A DNA stretch of 64,000 nucleotides from NCBI GenBank assembly GCA_964006375.1, contig OZ023270.1:58968288-59032287 (forward strand). The letters run 5' to 3'. This DNA is from Tillus elongatus. Its lineage: Eukaryota; Arthropoda; Insecta; Coleoptera; Cleridae. A model generated the notes under the pieces. It had not been told where the DNA came from. It saw nothing but the letters and a program-made list of their open reading frames with translations, and did no database searches. A program made the translations under genes and the position numbers. Positions 21,846 through 33,919 of this stretch are shown piece after piece (the stretch's first letter is position 1; each line of letters begins with the position of its first letter).

Positions 21846-24462
21846 TTGCATTTACCGGTCACCTTTTGACAACAACTTTGTCCAGCTCTTTGACTACCTT
21901 TCTGAAAAAACCGACCATCTGATTTCTGAATATTCTTCCTCCGAGGTCACTATTCTTGGTGACCTCAATGTCCATAATAAGGAATGGCTAGGATCTTCAA
22001 AAACCGATCCACAAGGAAGAGCAGCGGAGGCCTTTGCAGTCAGCAATTCTTTAGCCAATATGGTTCAGCAACCTACTTACTTTCCTCGCATCCCAACACA
22101 CAGCTCAAATCCCTTGGATCTCTTTCTTACTACAAATCCTGACTGCTATAAGATATCAGTCACCGCCTCCCTGGGTCGCTCAGACCACGGCCTGGTCACT
22201 GCTTCCTGCGCAATGCAACCCGAGGTCACACAGTCATCACACCCACGTATCGTTTGGCACTACAACTCCGCGAACTGGGACGAAATGCGAGATTACTTTT
22301 CCTCCTTTCCATGGGCGTCTGTCTGCTTCTCTCATCCTGACCCCTCTGATATCTCACAAAACGTCACCGAAATTATCCAAGCTGGCATGGAATTATTTAT
22401 TCCACGTACACAGAAAACCTCTGCAGCCACTCAAAAGCCCTGGTTCTCTAAATCCTGTGACAAGGCCAGACTTGAAAAGGTCAAAGCGCACAAAAAGCTT
22501 CTACACAATCCCAGTCAAGAAAAGCGTCAAGCATTTAACGACGCAAGAAACCGCTATGTCCGCATTCTTTCTGAGGCAAAAAACTCGTTTAATAACCACA
22601 TCAAAAACAAAGTCCTCTTAAGCTCCAGCGGCAGTAAACCCTTCTGGACTCTTGCTAAATCTATTGGGAATAATGTCTGCAAGAGCACGTTCCCACCTCT
22701 TGTCTCAGGGGATGAAATTGTTTCTACCGCCCTGGGCAAGGCTGAACTTTTTGCCTCGTTGTTCGCCGGCAATTCTACTCTCAACCCACCTCCAAATGTT
22801 CAACCACCAACAGTCCCCAATGTCGCGCATAAAATGACGGATATCATTTTCAAAACTAGAAAGGTACGAAAGATGCTCTCTTCTCTTAATACCAGGAAAG
22901 CCTCTGGCCGTGACGAGTTCCCAGCAATTGTTCTCAAAAAATGCGCACCAGAACTTGCTCATGTCCTGACTCTTCTGATCCAGGCATCTTACAATAGAGG
23001 CATATTCCCTAGTAACTGGAAAACTGCTTGACTACAACCCGTCCCCAAGAAAGGATCCAAAGCGCTTCCTAGCAACTACAGGCCTATTTCTCTCCTCTCA
23101 GTCATCTCTTAAGTGATGGAAAAGTATATAAACATCGAATTACTAAAATTTCTTGAAAAACACAGTCTAATCCACGACAGGCAGTATGGATTCCGTCAGC
23201 GCAGATCAATTGGCGACCTCCTTTCCTTTGTCACCCATTCTTGGAACAAGTCTATGGAACAACACGGTGAATCCCAGATTGTCGCTCTAGACATATCCAA
23301 AGCATTCGACCAGGGCTAGCACGCAGCGCTACTTAATAAACTACCGGCCTATGGCCTACCACCAAAACTCTGTACATGGGCAGCAAATTTTCTCTCCAAC
23401 CGGAGCATTTCTGTTGTCGTGGATGACCATTCCTCTAAACTGTATCCAATTAATGCAGGAGTTCCTCAAGGGTCAGCTTTAGCCCCTACTTTGTTTCTTC
23501 TCCACACCAATGACCTCCTCTCTAGCACATCCAACCCAGTTCACAGTTACGCGGACGACAGCACCCTCCACTCCAATATACAATACACTAAGCCTGCCTT
23601 TTTAGCCCAACTAGATGAGGATCGCAGACTCATGGAGGGTTCTATCTCCGCGGATCTCCAAAAAATATTAGACTGGGGAAGTAGAAATCTTGTACAATTC
23701 AACCCCACCAAATCACAGTCTTGCTTTCTTTCTCATAAGAGATACACCAGCCCTAGATCCATCACAATAAACAACCAAGTTATTCAAAGTAATTAGTCCT
23801 TTTCACTTGTTGGCATCTCTGCGGATCGAAATCTCAATTGGCACCAACATGTCACATCAATTGCAGAAGCGGCTGCTAAGAAATTAGGTTTCCTCTTCCG
23901 GGCTCGCAAATATTTTTCACCAGCTAATCTGTATACTTTATATACTTAACAAATAAGACCAAACCTCGAATACTGCTCCCACATCTGGGGTGCTGCTGCC
24001 GCTTCTACACTGTCTATCCTGGACTCCATTCAAAAGAGAGCTATACGTCTCATCGGTGTCCCTACCCTTACCCAAAGGCTGCCATCCCTTGCCCACCGAC
24101 GTGCCGTTGGTGACCTCTCTCTCTCTTTTATAGATATCTGCATTGGCACTGCTCAGAGGAGCTTTCTTCCATAGTTCCTCCACCTGCTGCCCCCAACAGA
24201 TCTACCAGGGGAACAGAGCGAATGCACCCTTTTACTGTTCAGGTCATCAGACATAGAACATCTTGTTATGCCCGCTCTTTTGTCCCGAGGACTTCCAAGT
24301 TGTGGAACTCCTTGCCGGCACATGTGTTTCCTTCTCCCCCGAACGTCCAAACCTTCAAGTCCAGAATTAACAAGTTGTCTCTTTCCTCCTTGTCGACACC
24401 CACGGTACGATAGTATTTAGGCTGTAAGCCCTCGTGGTGTGTTGTTGAAATAAAAAAAATAA
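21846..24462 (+). pseudogene. 5'-truncated LINE, same family as the intact copy at 29974-33293
   Basis: Plus-strand copy of the inner LINE. It starts inside the endonuclease (CCGGTCACC... GDLNVHNKEWLGS, SDHGLVTASC), runs through RT (NYRPISLL, YADDSTLHSN at about 23545) and ends with the C-terminal CYARSFVPRTSKLWNSLPAH, a short 3' UTR and an A-rich tail. Stops include TGA at about 23029 (Arg in the intact copy), TAA in VIS*VMEKY, TAG at 23317 (Trp in FDQVWH) and TAA/TAG near 23948, with a frameshift near 24130. The active-site YADD is kept, but the copy is dead. The many C-to-T changes at Arg and Trp codons are ordinary decay. Confidence 0.9.
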
Positions 24463-24711
24463 TTAAAAAAAAATTGATTTCTCTCTTGATATGAGCATTT
24501 TTTGTCAAGTAATTTAAATGGAAATATCGACATATTATAAGTAAATTATATTTAGTTGATTTATTGTAAAATCCTTCAAACACATCCTTCAAAGATGTCA
24601 AGTTTACCTATTGGTGGACGATACAAGCATACTACGATTAACTTATAATCCTCCAATACCACGGCACTGCAATCAAAATGTCTATCTACAGAATGTTGAC
24701 TCTGTTCTTTA

Positions 24712-25022
<311 letters not shown>

Positions 25023-25821
25023 AAATAGTTTCTCCTTTCTATGGACTTCTGTAGGGTGAGTTTTTCACAGTTTGCATTTCTAGCTCCGTTGTAGCATGTT
25101 TACCTTGCACATAACCTTTACTTTAGGTCTCTTAACTGTATTGTGTAGTTGAGATCACAGCATTTGTCCGACGGTTAATGCATAAAGGGGTTCCTCTAAG
25201 CATGTTTCTGAAATCTTTACGCTAATACGCTAATCTGCTAATTTACCTGTAAATGTTATTAATATTAAAAAAATGGAAACAACGCTTGTGCCTCGAATAA
25301 AGTCCTCTTCGTCATTTTAACTTTAAATGAAACTTCCTTCTCCCGTTTTGCATCCGTTCAACACATTGGGCACAGAAAAAATACCTAAAATTGTCATTTA
25401 TAATTGAAGGAAAATAAAACTTGTTCTAGGTATGCAACGAAAAAATTTACACAAAATAGAATAATTTCTAGATTCTAAAACCTACTGTGACGCTATAATG
25501 AAACAACGTTAAATGAGACGAAAACCATTTCAGGTTAAGGGATCGAAAAATGTTTAAACAGTAAAATAAACTTTCGTAAAAAAAAACAAGATTCTTATAA
25601 GGCGTAATGCAACAGTCCATAATAGTCCACGGCAACAGTACATGTCATATCCAACTGACAAATTATTTTGATAAAAGTCAGATATACTTTCAAAGTGACA
25701 TGTAAATAAGTATTTTGTTTTCTGACATTTGTAATATAAATGTGGGCAAGCTCTTCTTCTTACATTCATATTAATTTTTGGCCATCACAATTTTACTCAA
25801 ATAATTTGATACAATTTTAGT
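25023..25821. other. Intergenic sequence
   Basis: No gene or repeat recognised. Confidence 0.4.
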
Positions 25822-26093
25822 GACTTTTAAATTTTGTAAAGATTTCTTCAAATGAGCGCGAACTAGGCGCCAAAGAAACCATATCCGGGTTAGTTTCAGT
25901 TTTTATCTGTTTGCATATATACAGACATATATTGTCAAACAATAAAGTTCTTTTGATGAAATATGGTTCATTGTTTCTCCTATATAGATTATACTGGTAA
26001 ATTTGATGCAAGCTTTCTTTAAAAAAATATTTGCTATTAAAAACATTTTTATGAAAATTCACTACCATAACGCCCTTGCTGCGTCCAGACATT
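25822..26093. repeat. (TA)n-cored family, compact copy
   Basis: Left block (TTCAAATGAGCGCGAACTAG) joined by a short TA-rich stretch to the right half, ending TTCACTACCATAACGCCCTT and GCTGCGTCC. The TA core is only about 15 bp, so expansion of the core varies between copies. Confidence 0.7.
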
Positions 26094-26733
26094 TTGTATA
26101 AATACACCTATACCTATATACAGTGTTAGTTTGTAACGTGAAATAAATTCAGTTAATCAAATACAGCTTCTTTTTTCAAAAATGCTTGGACACATTGATT
26201 AGTATGTCAAGTTGGCCTTTTAAAAAAATGTATACAGTATGTCCCATAGTTGAAAAATGACGTCATCGATAATTTCTTCAAATCAACCCTAGGTTTTTGT
26301 TGACTATTTTTAAAGTTCCTACATTTGCGGTTGTAGAAAATGAGCAGATTTTTAATTTTTATTCGTTGAGATTAAAAAATAATACAGCTTATTATTTTAA
26401 AATGAATAATTGAAACTAATTTTGCACATTGCCTGTTACTTAGGGGGAACTTTTGGTCTACGCTATTTTGTTTTGATTATTCAACTCCCAACTCTTAAAG
26501 ATTTATAATAAAAATTGGAAATTTGGTGGTTTTGTATAAATTGGCATGTGTTTTAAACATAGTCAGCAGAAAGTCATTTACAAAAATTATCACTGTCATT
26601 TGGCACAAATTGTATAATATATTTTTGTAGAAGATTGTAAGTGAAAATACTATTCGATGCCTTTGAGCATTTTTGAAAAAACTGTAATAAATGAATTGAA
26701 ATTATTCCAAGTTACCAACTTGCAGTGTATGTA

Positions 26734-26734
<1 letters not shown>
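26094..26734. other. Intergenic AT-rich sequence
   Basis: No gene or repeat recognised. Confidence 0.4.

Positions 26735-26813
<79 letters not shown>
26735..26813. repeat. (TA)n tract
   Basis: Left flank of the fold-back element at 26814-27110. Confidence 0.97.
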
Positions 26814-26817
<4 letters not shown>

Positions 26818-27110
26818 CAAAAAATTGTGGCAAAGCCGTCAGTTGCAAAATAAAACGCTTTATTAATAAGCCGAGCTTTCGGAAAAATTTATTCCATTCT
26901 CAAGGATATAACGTGAGTTTTACTAAACTAATTATTCAACAACAAACATGAAAAAACCTTTTTATAAATTTGTTATTGAATAATTAGTAAGACTCACGTT
27001 ATATCCTTGAGAATGGAATACATTTTCGCGAAAGCTCGGCTTATTAATAAAGAGTTTTATTTTACAACTGACGACTTTCCCACAATTTTTTGAGTTAATA
27101 ACACTATTAC
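26814..27110. mobile_element. Fold-back (palindromic) MITE, ~297 bp
   Basis: Two arms of about 120 bp are inverted copies: AACTCAAAAAATTGTGGCAA... at the left and ...CCCACAATTTTTTGAGTTAA at the right, with the shared interior AAGCTCGGCTTATTAATAA. A spacer of about 50 bp separates them. No coding capacity. (TA)n tracts lie on both sides, consistent with TA-targeted insertion. Confidence 0.85.
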
Positions 27111-27126
27111 CGTCACTAAAACTTAA

Positions 27127-27874
<748 letters not shown>

Positions 27875-29969
27875 TCATGGACTATTAAACACATCTTGTG
27901 GAAGTCTTTTTCTTAGTCTTCTTTGTTGTAGTCTTGCACCAAGATTGTAATGTACTGCTCCAGGACATTCAGTTAACTTGTTCAGGAAGTTGATTGCACT
28001 TGTTTTTATGAAATCACTGATCACTGGTATGTTTAATTCGCGATGTATTTGCGTGTTCCTAATGAACCACGGTGCATCGGTGATGATTCGTAGTACTTTG
28101 TTCTGGAAGGTGTGTGCCATATTTATTGTTGAATTTGACGCTGTTCCCCATATTGGACAGCCATATGTGAGAACTGGTCTAAGAATACTTTTGTAGATGA
28201 GAGTTCCACATTCAATCTTTAGTGATGATTTTCTGTTTATAATGGGGTACAGCATTTTGAGACGTCCATAAGCTTGCTGAGTTCTGTTTTTGATATGGTG
28301 CCTCCAGGTTAAGGTACGATCGTAATGTAGGCCTAAATATTTGACGGATTCGTGTTTGTGATTCCAAGGGATTGCTTTGTTATCTATTTGTAACGGTGGC
28401 GGATTTGGTCCTCTTAAGAGCGTAAAGATTTTAGCTTGACTCTTTGATGAGTTTATAGTGATTCCCCAGCTCTTGCACCATTTTGTAACTTTGTTTAAGG
28501 AATTTTGTAAGAGGTTTCTGGATTCGATTATGCTTTTGTGTTGTGTTGCTATCGCTGTATCGTCCGCGTACATCGCCAATAAGGAGCCTTGTTCGTATGG
28601 TATGTCGCTTACATATAAATTATATAGTGTAGGTCCCAATATGGAACCTTGAGGTACTCCTGCGTGAATTGCTTTAGTTGTGGAAAATTCGGCGTTTATT
28701 CTTACTGCAAATGTTCTATTTTGTGTGAAGCTGTAAATGATTTTGAGTAGATAGGAGGGTAAGTCTTGGATTTTTGCTAATTTGAAGAGGAGCCCGTCGA
28801 TCCATATTTTATCAAAAGCTTGTGTTGCGTCAAGAAATGCTACGGTGGTATATTTTTTGTTTTCGAATCCTTTGACAATAATTTCATTTAAACGAAGGTG
28901 TTGATGAAGAGTTGAATGCTTTTTTCTGAACCCGAACTGTGTGGGCGGTAGGGTATTATGCTCTTCCATAAATTCGTTCAGTCGCCCCAGTATCAGTTTT
29001 TCGAAAAGCTTGCCTAAAGTGCATAGCAAGCTGATAGGCCTATAGCTTGATGGGTGCATCTTGTTTTTTCCATGTTTCAGGAACATGATAATTACAGCGT
29101 GTTTCCATGTGTGTGGAAAATAGCCAGTTTTCAGGCATGAATTAAATATACGCGCTAATGCTTCATAACACTTTGTGGTCAGATTTTTAAGAACTATGTT
29201 CGGTATGAGATCATGACCAGGGGATTTTTTTATTGGTATTATTTTGGTTAAATCAGATATTTCGTCTGAGGTAATTATCGAGAAGCTGTTTGGGCTTATA
29301 TTAGGAAGCACATTATCAATAAATGATTTAATTTCTTTGGTGAGGGTGTGATTTGGTAAAGGCGCTGGAACATAAACGTTTTTGAGATGCTCGGCAAATA
29401 TTCTACACTTGCCCTTATCTGTATCGTGAACTTCGTTGTTAGTTTTTAAGCTGTATGTAGTTTGTGGTTGTCGAAGTATTTTTTTGGTAGCTCTCCACAT
29501 TGAGGGATCTGCTGCTTCTAGTTCACTTATATATTTTTGATATGATGATATTCTATGTTCATCAAGTTCTCTTTTTACTTGGTGACTTAATTGATTTAGT
29601 CTGGTCTTCAATTGACTAGTATGATTATCAAGCCATAGTCGTCTGACCCTGTTTTTCTCTTTAATTAGATCTAATATATATTGAGGTGTTACGTATGACT
29701 TATTTGGTCTTGATAGTTGATTTGGAACAATGGTTGATTCATGAACTGCGTGCACAATGCATGCTGTTAAATGTTTTACAGCGCTGTCTATATCTTGTCG
29801 TGTGGAGAGTCTGCGTAGGGGTGTCAAACGTCTGTCGATATCTTCTTGAAACTTTTTCCAATCAACCCTACCATTTATCAGTCTTGGTGGTTGTTTGAAG
29901 GGTTCTGGTTTATCACAAAATGATAGAAGAACTGGTAGATGATCCGAGTCTAGTTCTGTGAGTACTACT

Positions 29970-29973
<4 letters not shown>
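27875..29973 (-). CDS. Jockey-like LINE ORF2, C-terminal part (end of endonuclease, RT)
   Basis: The downstream portion of ORF2 of a jockey-type LINE, cut off from its start by a LINE insertion. Directly after the insertion the frame reads QVVLTELDSDHLPVLLSF, which holds the last endonuclease motif SDH. Reverse transcriptase follows: HPSSYRPISLL (finger), FLDATQAFDKIW (first catalytic Asp), AGVPQGSILGP, and MYADDTAIATQ (catalytic YADD at about 28565). The thumb has VKYLGLHYDRTLTW, and the C-terminus HRELNIPVISDFI and HYNLGARLQQRRLRKRLPQ. There is no RNase H, as in jockey. The frame is completely open over about 2.1 kb. Confidence 0.9.
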
Positions 29974-30004
<31 letters not shown>

Positions 30005-33000
30005 CAACAACACACCACGAGGGCTTACAGCCTAAATACTATCGTACCGTGGGTGTTGACAAGGAGGAAAGAGGCAGCTTGTTAATTCTGGACTTGAAGG
30101 TTTGGAGGTTCGGAGGAGAAGGAAAAACATGTGCCGGCAAGGAATTCCACAACTTGGAAGTCCTCGGGACAAAAGAGCGGGCATAACAAGATGTTCTATG
30201 TCTGGTAACCTGGACGTTAAAAGGGTGCATTCGCTCTGTTCCCCTGGTAGATCTGCTGGGGGCAGCAGGTGGGGGAATTATGGAGGAAAGCTCCTCTGAG
30301 CAGTGCCCGTGCAGATATCTATAAAAGAGAGAGAGGTCACCAACGGCACGTCGGTGGGCAAGGGATGGAAGCCTTTGGGTGAGGGTAGGGTCACCGATGA
30401 GACGTATAGCTCTCTTTTGAATGGAGTCCAGGATAGCGAGTGTAGAAGCGGCAGCTGCACCCCAGATGTGGGAGCAGTATTCGAGGTTTGGCCTTATTTG
30501 TGAAGTGTATAAGGTATAGAGATTAGTTGGTGAAAAGAATTTGCGAGCCCGGAAGAGGAAACCCAATTTCTTAGCAGCCGCTTCTGCAATTGATGTAACA
30601 TGTTGGTGCCAATTAAGATTTCGATCCACAGTAATGCCAACAAGAGAAAAGGACTCATTACTTTGAATAACTTGGTTGTTCATTGTGATCGGTCTAGGGC
30701 TGGTGTATCTCTTGTGAGAAAGAAAGCAAGACTTAGTTTTGGTGGGGTTGAATTGTACAAGATTTCTACTTCCCCAGTCTAATATTTTTTGGAGGTCTAC
30801 GGAGACAGAACCCTCCATGAGTCTGCGATCCTCATCTAAATGGGCTAAAGAGACAGGCTTAGAATATTGTATGTTTGAGTGGAGGGTGCTGTCGTCCGCG
30901 TAACTGTGAACTGGGTTGGATGTGCTAGAGAGGAGGTCATTGATGTGGAGAAGAAACAAAGTAGGGGCTAAAGCTGAACCTTGAGGAACTCCTGCATTAA
31001 TTGGATACAGTTTAGAGGAATGGCCATCCACAACAACAGATATGCTCCTGTTGGAGAGGAAATTTGCTGTCCAGGTACAAAGTTTTGGTGGTAGGCCATA
31101 GGCCGGAAGTTTATTAAGCAGCGCTGCGTGCCAGACCTGGTCGAATGCTTTGGATATGTCTAGAGCAACAATCTGGGATTCACCGTGTTGTTCCATAGAC
31201 TTGTTCCAAGAATGGGTGACAAAGGAAAGGAGGTCGGCAGTCGATCTGCGCTGACGGAATCCATACTGCCTGTCGTGGATTAGACTGTGTTTTTCAAGGA
31301 ATTTTAGTAGTTCGGTGTTTATATACTTTTCCATCACTTTAGAGATGACTGAAAGGAGAGAAATAGGCCTGTAGTTGCTAGGAAGCGCTTTGGATCCTTT
31401 CTTGGGGATGGGTTGTACTCGAGCAGTTTTCCAGTTACTAGGGAATATGCCTTTATTGTAAGATATCTGAAACAGACGAGTCAGGACAGGAGCAAGTTCT
31501 GGTGCGCATTTTTTGAGAACAATTGCTGGGATCTCGTCAAGGCCAGAGGCTTTCCTGGTATTAAGAGAAGAGAGCATCTTTCGTACCTTTTTAGTTTGGA
31601 AAATGATATCAGTCATTTTATGCGCGACATTGGGGACTGTTGGTGGTTGAACATTTGGAGGTGGGTTGAGAGTAGAATTTCCGGCGAACAACGAAGCAAA
31701 AAGTTCAGCCTTGCCCAGGGCGGTAGAAACAATTTCATCACCTGAGACAAGAGGTGGGAACGTGCTCTTGCAGAAATTATTCCCAATAGACTTAGCAAGA
31801 GTCCAGAAGGGTTTGCCGCCGTTGGAGCTTGAGAGGACTTTGTTTTTGATGTGGTTATTAAACGAGTTTTTTGCCTCAGAAAGAATGCGGACATAGCGGT
31901 TTCTTGCGTCGTTGAATGCTTGACGATTTTCTTGACTGGGATTGTGTAGAAGCGTTTTATGAGCTTTGACCTTTTCAAGTCTGGCCTTGTCACAGGATTT
32001 AGAAAACCAGGGCTTTTGAGTGGCTGAAGAGGTTTTCTGTGTACGTGGAATAAATAATTCCATGCCAGCTTGGATAATTTCGGTGACGTTTTGTGAGATA
32101 TCAGAGGGGTCAGGATGAGAGAAGCAGACAGACGCCCATGGAAATGAGGAAAAGTAATCCCGCATTTCGTCCCAGTTTGCGGAGTTGTAGTGCCAAACGA
32201 TACGTGGGTGTGATGACTGTGTGACCTCGGGTTGCATTGCACAGGAAGCAGTGACCATGCCGTGGTCTGAGCGACCAAGGGGGGCGGTGACTGATATCTT
32301 ATAGCATTCAGGATTTGTAGTAAGAAGGAGATCCAAGGGATTTGAGCTGTGTGTTGGGATACGAGGAAAGTAAGTAGGTTGCTGTACCATATTGGCCAAA
32401 GAATTGCTGACTGCAAAGGCCTCCGCTGCTCTCCCTTGTGGATCGGTTTTTGAAGATCCTAGCCATTCCTTATTATGGACATTGAAGTCGCCAAGAATAG
32501 TGACCTCGGAGGAAGGATATTCAGAAATCAGATAGTCGGTTTTTTCAGAAAGGTAGTCAAAGAGCTGGACAAAGTTGTTGTCAGAAGGTGACCGGTAAAT
32601 GCAACAGATGAATTTAGTTGCAGCCCTGAGAGAGAGTTTTATCCATAGTATGTCTTTTCTTCCAGCTTCTAAATTGGGAAGTCTGGTGCAGGGTAGATTG
32701 CTACGGACGTATGCGCACACGCCTCCATGCAATCTAAAGGCAGTAAGGAGCTCATACCCCGGGAAATTAAGGTGATTAGTGGCTGTTTTGGCACTGATTT
32801 GGGTTTCGGTGAGGAAGAGGAGTTGGGGCCTGTTAGCCTGGAGGAAATGGTGGACGGAGTTCAGGTTAGAATTTAGGCCACATATATTCGAAAAGGATAT
32901 GTTAAATCTTGATGTTGGCGCCCCCTGTACACCCCTCTCCCGGAGATCCGAATGGAGGGGTATTTTGCCTCCGGAATATTTTATACAAGGAGGAGCCATC

Positions 33001-33293
33001 ATCATTCTTGCTTATAAGGGAAACCGACTCACACACCAGAACCGGAAACGTCCGTTGGGACTTCACCGGCCCCTTGATGTATGGGGTGGTACCTCCTCGG
33101 GCGTGAAAAAATCCTTTACTATTACATAAAGGAAAATTCCACTACCACCTGCTATGGATTGGATTGGATCAATGTCTACCCCTTTAAAAATAAGATTAAT
33201 AAAGGGACTATCAATTGTCCAGTAGTTATGATTTTCGACATAGTAGGAGGATACAAAACATTTTCATCATTTTGCATCCATGCTTATTGTCGG
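29974..33293 (-). mobile_element. Full LINE inserted into the jockey-like ORF2
   Basis: A 3.3-kb LINE in the same orientation as its host. Its 3' end has a 27-28 nt poly(A) tail (T-run 29973-30000), preceded by the 3' UTR. The 5' end is at 33293 with a 288-bp 5' leader. The host sequence TGAT is present at both junctions (29970-29973 and 33294-33297), giving a target duplication of about 4 bp. Removing the insertion and one TGAT restores an uninterrupted host frame. The single ORF and poly(A) point to a jockey/CR1/L2-type element; the exact clade is not settled. Confidence 0.92.
30039..33005 (-). CDS. Intact LINE polyprotein: endonuclease plus reverse transcriptase (988 aa)
   Basis: One uninterrupted frame from ATG 33005 (MMMAPP) to a stop at 30039. 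The N-terminal third is the endonuclease: NICGLNSNLNSV, LFLTETQI (metal-binding Glu), CCIYRSPS, EVTILGDFNVHNKEWLG (about residue 165) and LGRSDHGMVTASC (about 245). The RT follows: RVQPIPKKGSKALPSNYRPI, SLLSVISKVMEK, QIVALDISKAFDQVWH (first Asp), NAGVPQGSALAP, and HSYADDSTLHSN (about 715). The C-terminus has CSHIWGAAAASTL and SFVPRTSKLWNSLPAHVFPS. All visible catalytic motifs are intact and there is no ORF1 in the element. This copy could be protein-competent. A dead plus-strand relative lies at 21846-24462. Confidence 0.93.
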   Translation of the reverse strand: MMMAPPCIKYSGGKIPLHSDLRERGVQGAPTSRFNISFSNICGLNSNLNSVHHFLQANRPQLLFLTETQISAKTATNHLNFPGYELLTAFRLHGGVCAYVRSNLPCTRLPNLEAGRKDILWIKLSLRAATKFICCIYRSPSDNNFVQLFDYLSEKTDYLISEYPSSEVTILGDFNVHNKEWLGSSKTDPQGRAAEAFAVSNSLANMVQQPTYFPRIPTHSSNPLDLLLTTNPECYKISVTAPLGRSDHGMVTASCAMQPEVTQSSHPRIVWHYNSANWDEMRDYFSSFPWASVCFSHPDPSDISQNVTEIIQAGMELFIPRTQKTSSATQKPWFSKSCDKARLEKVKAHKTLLHNPSQENRQAFNDARNRYVRILSEAKNSFNNHIKNKVLSSSNGGKPFWTLAKSIGNNFCKSTFPPLVSGDEIVSTALGKAELFASLFAGNSTLNPPPNVQPPTVPNVAHKMTDIIFQTKKVRKMLSSLNTRKASGLDEIPAIVLKKCAPELAPVLTRLFQISYNKGIFPSNWKTARVQPIPKKGSKALPSNYRPISLLSVISKVMEKYINTELLKFLEKHSLIHDRQYGFRQRRSTADLLSFVTHSWNKSMEQHGESQIVALDISKAFDQVWHAALLNKLPAYGLPPKLCTWTANFLSNRSISVVVDGHSSKLYPINAGVPQGSALAPTLFLLHINDLLSSTSNPVHSYADDSTLHSNIQYSKPVSLAHLDEDRRLMEGSVSVDLQKILDWGSRNLVQFNPTKTKSCFLSHKRYTSPRPITMNNQVIQSNESFSLVGITVDRNLNWHQHVTSIAEAAAKKLGFLFRARKFFSPTNLYTLYTSQIRPNLEYCSHIWGAAAASTLAILDSIQKRAIRLIGDPTLTQRLPSLAHRRAVGDLSLFYRYLHGHCSEELSSIIPPPAAPSRSTRGTERMHPFNVQVTRHRTSCYARSFVPRTSKLWNSLPAHVFPSPPNLQTFKSRINKLPLSSLSTPTVR

Positions 33294-33919
33294 TGATGAG
33301 CTGGAGTGATAGTATTTCTTATTAGGGCAATGTCTAGGATATCTCCTAGGTAATTAGAGCGGAATGCTGCATATGTTGGTTCGCTGGGTGCGACTACTAA
33401 AATATTGTGCTTACTTGTTATTGTATTAAGTCTGACCCCATTTGGGTTATTTGCTCTACATCCCCAGATTGTATTTTTGGAATTCAGATCGCCAAGTAGT
33501 AGCGTAGGGTTGCTATCAGAGAACATAGAGGTGATGTCTTGTTCAGATATATTTAGATGTGGTGCCTTATATGCTGCTATTACCTTTAACTTGTTGCTGT
33601 TTTTTATATACAGTTCAATGCACACAGCCTCCATAGATACTAGGTTTGGCAACATTTTATTGTAATGAGAAATGTTTTTCTTAATAAGAATTGCCGCACT
33701 GCCTGAAGCGTGAGGTGTTTCATGGTCCTTCCTGTATATTTTGTATTTTGGAATATTAAAGGATTCTTCTTTAATCAGGTGTGTTTCGCCGATGCACATA
33801 ATATCTACGTTATGTTGGCATAAAAAGTTTATTAGTTCTGTTCGCTGCCTTTTGATACCATTGGCATTAAAATTAACAATTGTTAAGTTATGAAGAATAC
33901 GATTACTATATAGAGACAT
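33294..33919 (-). CDS. Jockey-like LINE ORF2, N-terminal endonuclease part
   Basis: Starts at ATG 33919 (MSLYSNRILHNLTIVNFNAN). Endonuclease motifs: NFNANGIKRQRTEL, DIMCIGETHL (catalytic Glu), AAYKAPHLN, LLLGDLNSKNTIWGC (GDLN), and YLGDILDIALIRN. The frame reaches ITPAH and is cut by the LINE insertion. The missing part resumes at 29973 (QVVLTELDSDH). Together the two parts count 907 codons including the stop, close to the length of jockey ORF2. The start overlaps the ORF1 end by 14 nt in another frame, which implies reinitiation or coupled translation. Confidence 0.9.

Noticed and set aside
31413..32416. Long open frames antisense or out of frame within the intact LINE
   Set aside because: They shadow the 988-codon frame, which alone carries the endonuclease and RT motifs.
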